DNA of 8,337 nucleotides from JBEKCP01 sp050014815 (GTDB lineage Bacteria > Planctomycetota > Planctomycetia > Pirellulales > Thermoguttaceae), in NCBI GenBank assembly GCA_050014815.1, contig JBEKCP010000246.1, positions 1-8,337 of the forward strand, read 5' to 3'. The position numbers were made by a program, and so were the translations under genes. Positions 3,807-8,337 of this stretch are shown here, one piece after another; the stretch's first letter is position 1, and each line of letters begins with the position of its first letter. The notes beneath the pieces are model-generated. The model was not told the DNA's origin. It searched no databases and saw only the letters and a list, made by a program, of their open reading frames with translations.

Positions 3807-5783
3807 ATGGATTTGCTCGCTTGTCGGAGAACCCGCCGCACCGTGCGAGCCCCTGGCCGGGCCATGCTGCTCTTGGCAGGCCTGTTGATGGGGGCGGCCG
3901 GGTGTGCGCAGAAGTTCGTCATGCTCCGCCCGGTCCCCCACAGTCCGTTGGCCGAAGAACTCCAACTGACCTCCTGGAGCGGCCCGCAACCCAGCCCCCG
4001 CACCATGCAGCTCTTGCGGGTTTATAACCTGGCGGACGGCCTGGCGGGCAGTCCGCGGCCGTTGTTGGAGCGCCTCCAATGGCTGACGGACCGCGAGCCG
4101 TCGGCCGACAAGGTCTACGCCCTGTCGGAACTGGCCTACCTCGGGGCGAAGAAGACGGAGCCGCACGACCCCCACGCGGCGATCGACCTCTACGGGGCCT
4201 CCGTGCTCCACGCCTACGCCTACCTGTTCGACGACCGGTTCGCCGCCACGCGCAACTGCTACGACTCGCAATTCCGCGGGGCCTGCGATCTCTACAACGC
4301 CGCCCTGGAAGCCATGCTCCGCATCATCTGCAAGAACCGCGAGTTGGTGCCGGGCACGAGCAAGACCATCCACACGGCGGCCGGCACCTGGGACATCACC
4401 TGCGTGCTCCGCGGCGGCAGTTGGCAGTCGCAGGACTTCGATCACTTCGAGTTCGTCTCCGATTACGAGATGAAGGGGCTGAAGAACCTCTACCTGACGC
4501 ACGGGCTGGGGGTGCCGCTGATCGCCGTGCGGCGGGACTACGCGGGCCAGCCGGCCGCGGCCCGCTACTACCCGGCCGGCCTGAGCTTCCCGGTGACCGC
4601 GCTGTTGCGGCCGGTGCCCCCGGCCCGCGAGGCCGGGCGAAGCCAGGGCCTCCTGGAACTCTACGACCCGCTGGCCACCACCGACACCCGCGTCGGCCAC
4701 CTGAACGTGCCGCTGGAAAGCGACCTGACCACGCCGCTGGCATTCTTCCTGTCGAAGATCCCGATCGACACGCTGGCGACGGTCGGGCTGTTGGATCCCG
4801 AGAGGCTCTTGGCCATGCGGCAGGACCGGAAGACCCCGATCACGGGACTCTACATGGTGCAGCCGTACGAGCCGGGCAAGATCCCCGTGCTGTTGGTCCA
4901 CGGCCTCTGGTCCACCCCGATGACCTGGATGGAAATGTTCAACGATCTGCGGAGCTCGCCGGATATCCGCCGTCACTACCAGTTCTGGTTCTATCTGTAT
5001 CCGACCGCTCAGCCGTTCTGGCTCAGCGCGGCCCAGTTGCGGCACGACCTGGCCGAGGCCCGCGAGGTACTGGATCCCGAGCACCGGGAGCCCGCCTTGG
5101 ACCAGATGGTGCTGGTGGGGCACAGCATGGGCGGCCTGGTCTCAAAGCTCCAGACCCTGGAGAGCGGAAGCGACTACTGGAACCTGGCCAGCCACGCGCC
5201 GCTGGAACAGGTCCGGGCCGACCCCGAGACGAAGCAGCGTTTGGCGGACGTCTTCTTCTTCCATCCCAACCCGTCGATCCGCCGCGTCGTGATGATCGCC
5301 ACGCCCAACCAGGGCACCCAGTACTTCAACCAAACCACGCAGTACCTCGTAGACAAGCTGATCCGTCTGCCCGCTACGCTCGTGAACAACCAGCAGCAGC
5401 TCTTCCACGACAACAAGGGCCTGGCGTTTGCCGGCTCGCTCTTGCAGGTCGAAACGAGCATTGATTCGTTGTCCCCCGCTTTGCCGATCTTTCCGCTGAT
5501 GGCGGCCGGCCGCCGGGCGCCGTGGGTCCGATACCACGACATCGTCGGCCAAACCCCGGGCCGGTCGTGGTTGGGGCTCTCCAGAACGGAAAGCGACGGG
5601 GTGGTGCCGGTCGCCAGCGCTCGCCAGGGCGGGGCCGACTCGGAGGTGGTCGTGCCGGCCGATCATTCGACGGTCCACTGCCATCCGGCGGCGGTGATGG
5701 AGGTCCGGCGGATCCTGCAGGAGCACCTGGCGGAGTTGCGGGCCGGGCCCGGGGCGGCCGCGGCGCCGGCCGTCAACCGCTGA
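3807..5783 (+). CDS. Alpha/beta-hydrolase, probable lipoprotein, 658 aa
   Basis: The N-terminus has an arginine-rich stretch, a hydrophobic segment (residues 19-31) and Cys33 in GAAGC, a relaxed lipobox, so the mature protein is probably anchored at a membrane. Residues about 40-350 form a helical region I do not recognise. The hydrolase domain starts near 355: VHGLW (His365-Gly366, oxyanion region), GHSMGG with nucleophile Ser440, ESDGVVP with Asp597 as the likely acid, and ADHSTVHCHP with His620 or His624 as the catalytic His. It is likely an esterase or lipase; the substrate is unknown. The start is uncertain: ATG 3807 gives the best signal peptide but has no ribosome site. A TTG at 3705 would add 34 residues that overlap repeat-flanking DNA, and ATG 3864 would leave too short a signal. 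Confidence 0.88.
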   Translation: MDLLACRRTRRTVRAPGRAMLLLAGLLMGAAGCAQKFVMLRPVPHSPLAEELQLTSWSGPQPSPRTMQLLRVYNLADGLAGSPRPLLERLQWLTDREPSADKVYALSELAYLGAKKTEPHDPHAAIDLYGASVLHAYAYLFDDRFAATRNCYDSQFRGACDLYNAALEAMLRIICKNRELVPGTSKTIHTAAGTWDITCVLRGGSWQSQDFDHFEFVSDYEMKGLKNLYLTHGLGVPLIAVRRDYAGQPAAARYYPAGLSFPVTALLRPVPPAREAGRSQGLLELYDPLATTDTRVGHLNVPLESDLTTPLAFFLSKIPIDTLATVGLLDPERLLAMRQDRKTPITGLYMVQPYEPGKIPVLLVHGLWSTPMTWMEMFNDLRSSPDIRRHYQFWFYLYPTAQPFWLSAAQLRHDLAEAREVLDPEHREPALDQMVLVGHSMGGLVSKLQTLESGSDYWNLASHAPLEQVRADPETKQRLADVFFFHPNPSIRRVVMIATPNQGTQYFNQTTQYLVDKLIRLPATLVNNQQQLFHDNKGLAFAGSLLQVETSIDSLSPALPIFPLMAAGRRAPWVRYHDIVGQTPGRSWLGLSRTESDGVVPVASARQGGADSEVVVPADHSTVHCHPAAVMEVRRILQEHLAELRAGPGAAAAPAVNR

Positions 5784-5807
5784 GGGCGGATTGTTGGGGT
5801 GAATCTC

Positions 5808-5836
5808 TTGACACCGCCGGGTCCGACCGCAACACT
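5808..5836 (+). promoter_or_regulatory. Candidate promoter of the CPBP protease gene
   Basis: A perfect TTGACA (5808-5813) with a weak AACACT 17 nt on (5831-5836). Downstream in the leader, CCGCCG (5853-5858) pairs with CGGCGG (5867-5872) around an 8-nt loop; there is no T-run. Confidence 0.3.
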
Positions 5837-5917
5837 GAGCTTTGTCAGGCTACCGCCGTGGGGCCCCGGCGGCCACGACAAGAGGTATGGACCCCGTGAA
5901 CCGGAATAGGTGGGCTA

Positions 5918-6697
5918 ATGGATGCGCCGATTCGGCTTGAAGTCGTTTCAGAAGCGCCGCGGGCGGTCGCACCAAGGCCGTGGGGCTTTTGGGCCACCGT
6001 CGGTCTTTCGCTGCTCGTCATCCTGGCGTCTTTCATGGTTCAGATCATCACGGTGATCGGGTACATTGCGGTGCGCGGGTACCTGCATCCCCAGCGCGGT
6101 TTGAACCAGTTGGCCCAGGATGCAGGGACCAGCGGCCTGCTCCTCTCGTTAGCCACTTGGGCTTGCTTGCCCGTCGGCCTGGGGCTGACGCTCTTATTTG
6201 CAAAACTTCGCCGCGGCTGGACCGTGCGCGAGTACCTCGCGCTGAAACCGGTGCCCAAACGCACGATGCTCGGATGGCTGGGGCTCCTGCTCGTCTTTGT
6301 GGGGGCCTCCAGCGGAGTGGACTGTCTGGTAGGTCGCCCGACCCTTCCCGAGTTCATGAGCCAGATCTATCGGAACGCGTACAGCGTGCCCTTGCTCTGG
6401 GCGACACTCCTGCTGGCCGCTCCCTTACTGGAGGAAACGCTGTTTCGCGGCTTTATGATTCGCGGGATTCGGCAGTCGCGGCTGGGGGTCACGGGGGCGA
6501 TCGCCATCACGTCGGCGGGCTGGTCGCTGATGCATCTTCAGTACGACGCCTACGTGATCGTCCAGATCTTCTTGCTGGGAATTCTGTTGGGCGTGGCGCG
6601 CCTGAAAACCCAATCGCTCTACCCGACGCTGGCGATGCACTCGCTGTGGAACCTGCTGGCGATGATCGGGGTCACGGTGTCCGAGTCGCTGCAATGA
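5918..6697 (+). CDS. CPBP family intramembrane glutamic protease (CAAX-like)
   Basis: The protein has 259 aa and several hydrophobic segments (about 25-50, 75-100, 115-135, 155-172, 185-205, 210-230, 235-255). Family motifs are in order: EETLFR (Glu172, Glu173, Arg177), WSLMH (His206) and HSLWN (His241, Asn245). The glutamates and histidines form the active site inside the membrane. Motif 2 normally begins with Phe; here it is Trp202. Such enzymes include CAAX prenyl-protein proteases and bacteriocin-immunity proteins; the role here is unknown. AGGTGG ends 4 nt before the ATG at 5918. The hydrolase gene lies 134 nt upstream, and a promoter candidate lies in the gap. Confidence 0.93.
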   Translation: MDAPIRLEVVSEAPRAVAPRPWGFWATVGLSLLVILASFMVQIITVIGYIAVRGYLHPQRGLNQLAQDAGTSGLLLSLATWACLPVGLGLTLLFAKLRRGWTVREYLALKPVPKRTMLGWLGLLLVFVGASSGVDCLVGRPTLPEFMSQIYRNAYSVPLLWATLLLAAPLLEETLFRGFMIRGIRQSRLGVTGAIAITSAGWSLMHLQYDAYVIVQIFLLGILLGVARLKTQSLYPTLAMHSLWNLLAMIGVTVSESLQ

Positions 6698-6719
6698 TTT
6701 GCCGCCCGTGCTCGCCGGC

Positions 6720-6748
6720 TTGCCCAGGTTCCCGCCAGCCGCTATCCT
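6720..6748 (+). promoter_or_regulatory. Candidate hicBA promoter
   Basis: TTGCCC (6720-6725), exactly 17 nt and TATCCT (6743-6748). Transcription would start near 6755, about 33 nt before the hicB ATG. Confidence 0.4.
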
Positions 6749-6787
6749 TGAAAGACTGAAAAGAACAGGCAGATGCGAGGTCCGACC

Positions 6788-7000
6788 ATGAAATTCAGGA
6801 TCCTGATCGAACAAGATGAAGACGGGCAATTCGCCGCGTGCTGTCCCACCCTGCCCGGGTGTATCTCGGAGGGTAAGAGCCGCGAAGAAGCCCGTATCAA
6901 CATGGCCGATGCTATCGCCGGCTATCTCGCCAGTCTGCGCAAGCACAACGAGCCCATTCCCCCTGCGATCACCGAAGAGCTGATCGAGGTAGATCTGTGA
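6788..7000 (+). CDS. hicB: HicB-family antitoxin
   Basis: The 70-aa product matches the HicB-like fold: MKFRILIEQDEDGQFAACCP, then LPGCISEGKSREEA and an ADAIAGYLASL helix. It would bind and inhibit HicA encoded directly downstream. ATG 6788 has GAGG 7 nt upstream; the in-frame ATG at 6773 lies before that ribosome site. The protein ends at IEVDL with no C-terminal DNA-binding domain, so autoregulation would need another route or only the complex. Its stop overlaps the hicA start by 4 nt (GTGA). Confidence 0.93.
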   Translation: MKFRILIEQDEDGQFAACCPTLPGCISEGKSREEARINMADAIAGYLASLRKHNEPIPPAITEELIEVDL

Positions 7001-7221
7001 GCAGGCTGCCGGTTGTCTCCTGCCGCGAAGCTGTCGCCGCTTTTCAGAGGGCCGGCTACGAACTGGATCACCAGACGGGCAGCCACCTTGTCTTGCGGCA
7101 CAAGACGGGTCCTCATCGACGATTGACGATCCCGAATCATCGGGAGCTTGCCAAGGGGACCCTCCGGTCGCTCATTCGTGAGTCCGGGCTGACTGTCGAC
7201 GAGTTCGTGGCGCTGCTGTAA
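6997..7221 (+). CDS. hicA: HicA-family toxin (mRNA interferase)
   Basis: The 74-aa product is a small double-stranded-RNA-binding-like fold of the YcfA/HicA family, which cleaves mRNA when free of HicB. The active His30 lies in GSHLVLRH, and the family pattern continues through TIPNHRELAKGTLRSLI. The start is GTG 6997, with GAGGT 6 nt upstream. The order is antitoxin first. The gene ends 78 nt before the UVR remnant and converges on the mazF cassette. A small CAAGGC/GCCTTG hairpin (7240-7258) follows the stop but has no T-run. Confidence 0.93.
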   Translation: MSRLPVVSCREAVAAFQRAGYELDHQTGSHLVLRHKTGPHRRLTIPNHRELAKGTLRSLIRESGLTVDEFVALL

Positions 7222-7299
7222 CTCACTGGCCTGCGCTTACAAGGCGGCGATTGCCTTGAAGTCATCCTTGAGCAGTTACAGAGGTGCTGGTGGATGGCC

Positions 7300-7393
7300 T
7301 TACACGCTGCCTTGGCGGCGGGCGATCTCGTCCCGCAGCCGGGCGCCCCGCCCCCACTCCTCGGCCGCCACCGCCTCGACCAACCTGTTAGCC
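7300..7393 (-). pseudogene. Orphan copy of the 3' end of the UVR-domain gene
   Basis: Read leftward, this encodes LVEAVAAEEWGRGARLRDEI, then ARRQGSV and TAA (stop at 7302-7300). It aligns without gaps to 8244-8337 with 17 mismatches in 94 nt by hand count, and the stop codons coincide. Homology fades in the last 15 nt (7379-7393), near the mazF stop. No start or upstream domain belongs to it, so it is a fragment. Confidence 0.75.
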
Positions 7394-7747
7394 AAGACCG
7401 AGACTGAACTTGACCGCGCCCTCAATGCTGGTAATGTCGGCGGCGGAGAGTCTGCCGACCGGCCGCAAGCCAAAACGGCTGTGATCGATAGCCCGAATCT
7501 GGTGGCACAAAAAGACCGTTTGCACCGCTAAGCCGTTGCCGGGCGAGGGATCTACGACAACGACGTTTCGGAAATTCACCGGTTTATCCGCAGCCTTCGT
7601 TCCTGGAATGACGGTGACAACGAGGGGCTTGGAGTTGATCTCGTTAATCGACAAGACGACAACGGGGCGTACCTTATGGCCCCCGATTTCCCTTCCAACG
7701 ACAGGGTCCAAATCCACGAAGAACACTTGACCGCGCTGGATCGGCAT
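7388..7747 (-). CDS. mazF: MazF/PemK-family toxin (endoribonuclease)
   Basis: The 119-aa product has the full family pattern: MPIQRGQVFFVDLDPVVGRE, HKVRPVVVLS, VTVIPGT, VQTVFLCHQIRAID, then VGRLSAADITSIEGAV. Arg27 and Thr50 fall where the catalytic Arg and Thr of MazF enzymes lie, so it is probably an active mRNA interferase. The start is fixed by homology; AGG lies immediately before the ATG and AGGG 9 nt before, so the ribosome site is modest. It lies 51 nt downstream of the 101-aa gene on the same strand and probably shares its promoter. The stop codon (7388-7390) lies just inside the edge of the UVR repeat. Confidence 0.93.
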   Translation of the reverse strand: MPIQRGQVFFVDLDPVVGREIGGHKVRPVVVLSINEINSKPLVVTVIPGTKAADKPVNFRNVVVVDPSPGNGLAVQTVFLCHQIRAIDHSRFGLRPVGRLSAADITSIEGAVKFSLGLG

Positions 7748-7798
7748 CCTGGTGGGCCCTTTGGGATCGATCCGCGGCCAAGCGCCGTCCCGACTTGC

Positions 7799-8104
7799 TT
7801 ACTCGGCCGACTCGGCAGGCTCGCCGACGGAGTCCGCAGTGATTTCCGAATAGCGAGAGACCGTCGGCAGAAAACCTCTTTCAATCGCCTCTTTGTAGCT
7901 CGCGCCGTGATACGCAATGCCATTGATGTCATGCCCAAGCGTGGCCAACACAGTGGCAAACCCCAATCCATTGCGGATTGCGAAGTCGATGAATGCCTGG
8001 AAATCTCGCAGCAGGCGAACTTCCTCCTCGGTCATCGCTCCGGAGACCAATCGCTTGTCTTCCGCGACGATTTCACGACCTTTTTCAGCAGCGCTAGTTC
8101 CCAC
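7799..8104 (-). CDS. Unrecognised 101-aa protein upstream of mazF; candidate antitoxin
   Basis: The start is GTG 8104, with AAGGAG and 7-nt spacing; an ATG at 8134 would add 10 residues but overrides that ribosome site. The protein is acidic and mostly helical: EEEVRLLRDFQAFIDFAIRN then GLGFATVLATLGHDING, followed by a tail with SVGEPAESAE. I recognise no MazE, AbrB, CopG or Phd motif. Position (first gene of the unit, own promoter, 51 nt before the toxin) and its acidity against a MazF make it the natural antitoxin candidate. The helical part might bind DNA or dimerise, and the acidic tail could block the toxin. An unrelated function is possible. Confidence 0.7.
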   Translation of the reverse strand: MGTSAAEKGREIVAEDKRLVSGAMTEEEVRLLRDFQAFIDFAIRNGLGFATVLATLGHDINGIAYHGASYKEAIERGFLPTVSRYSEITADSVGEPAESAE

Positions 8105-8159
8105 GGGATTTCTCCTTTCAAGTGCCAAAATCAAAAAGTCTCAGCGGCCCAATGGCCAC

Positions 8160-8187
8160 TGCCTATAAATACAACCACCCGTAGGCA
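8160..8187 (-). promoter_or_regulatory. Inverted repeat at the cassette transcription start
   Basis: TGCCTA (8160-8165) and TAGGCA (8182-8187) are separated by 16 nt. The pair begins about where transcription from the adjacent promoter would start, a usual place for an autoregulatory operator. It could also be a leader hairpin. Confidence 0.35.
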
Positions 8188-8195
8188 CTATTCAG

Positions 8196-8224
8196 ATTAT
8201 CCTATCGCTTTCGCGCGGGGTCAA
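8196..8224 (-). promoter_or_regulatory. Promoter of the 101-aa protein / mazF unit
   Basis: TTGACC (8224-8219), exactly 17 nt and GATAAT (8201-8196). Transcription would start near 8189, giving a leader of about 85 nt. The promoter lies inside the segment bounded by the UVR repeats. Confidence 0.6.
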
Positions 8225-8243
8225 GGCCGCCACTCGCCGGGTT

Positions 8244-8336
8244 TCACACCTGGCCCTGCCGGCGGGCGATCTCGTCCCGCAGCCGGGCGGCCCGCTCGTA
8301 CTCCTCGGCCGCCACCGCCTCGGCCAATTGCTCGGC
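8244..8336 (-). CDS. UVR-domain protein, C-terminal end (rest beyond window)
   Basis: Thirty codons and a TGA (8246-8244) are visible. They read AEQLAEAVAAEEYERAARLR then DEIARRQGQV, a classic UVR motif (acidic helix, AAxLRDEI), as found at the end of UvrB, UvrC and the McsA-type arginine-kinase activator. Such motifs mediate protein-protein contact. A short protein ending in UVR is likely McsA-like, but the N-terminus is not in the window. Its 3' end is duplicated at 7300-7393, and the mazF unit lies between. Confidence 0.75.
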   Translation of the reverse strand, partial: AEQLAEAVAAEEYERAARLRDEIARRQGQV

Positions 8337-8337
8337 C

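Noticed and set aside
3741..5123. 460-codon minus-strand ORF antisense to the hydrolase gene
   Set aside because: Low-complexity Arg/Gly/Val-rich composition without any motif; it is the antisense shadow of a GC-rich gene whose own frame has a clear catalytic triad.
4079..5464. 461-codon plus-strand ORF in another frame of the hydrolase gene
   Set aside because: Arg/Pro/Gly/Ala-rich shadow frame caused by high GC at third positions.
5142..5726. 194-codon minus-strand ORF
   Set aside because: Antisense shadow of the hydrolase C-terminus, no recognisable features.
6425..6946. 173-codon minus-strand ORF
   Set aside because: Antisense to the CPBP protease and hicB genes, both with strong family motifs.
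7256..7531. 91-codon plus-strand ORF
   Set aside because: Antisense to the mazF 3' end and UVR remnant; no ribosome site or motif.

Overview
The window is GC-rich bacterial DNA, most likely from a planctomycete (Pirellulales-like) or a close relative. The clues are the gene content (DUF2007, DUF6941, CPBP protease, UVR protein, HicBA and MazF modules), the interspersed inverted repeat after the cold-shock gene, and blocks of heptanucleotide repeats of a kind common in such genomes. This is an inference; no rRNA or other marker gene is present.

Left part (1-1830): a DUF2007 / zinc-ribbon membrane protein runs leftward off the window. It is divergent from a lipoate/octanoate transferase-family gene. 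The two share an overlapping promoter centred on a 10-bp palindrome. The transferase gene carries a 147-nt in-frame insertion made of three heptamer tandem-repeat blocks.

Middle (1831-3806): an RNA-rich, gene-poor stretch. It holds a possible gene remnant, a minus-strand transcription unit of about 110 nt that looks like an sRNA, a strong rightward terminator, and a tRNA-like gene. The tRNA-like gene folds best with a 9-bp acceptor stem and 3-bp T-stem, a long variable arm and a UAU anticodon. Next come a leftward pair of small genes (DUF6941 and an unknown 62-aa protein), a cold-shock protein gene with a structured leader, and a large interspersed inverted repeat.

Right part (3807-8337): a long probable lipoprotein with an alpha/beta-hydrolase domain, a CPBP intramembrane protease, and a hicB-hicA toxin-antitoxin pair, all rightward. 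Facing them is a leftward cassette of promoter, unknown 101-aa protein and mazF/pemK toxin. This cassette lies between two diverged direct copies (about 82% over 94 nt, hand count) of the 3' end of a UVR-domain gene. The right copy is the intact end of a gene that enters from beyond the window; the left copy is an orphan remnant. The layout is what a toxin-antitoxin cassette would leave if it inserted near the 3' end of the UVR gene and restored that end.

The items most worth pursuing are the 9/3-type tRNA, the mazF cassette with its unrecognised partner, the minus-strand sRNA candidate and the heptamer insertion in the transferase gene.
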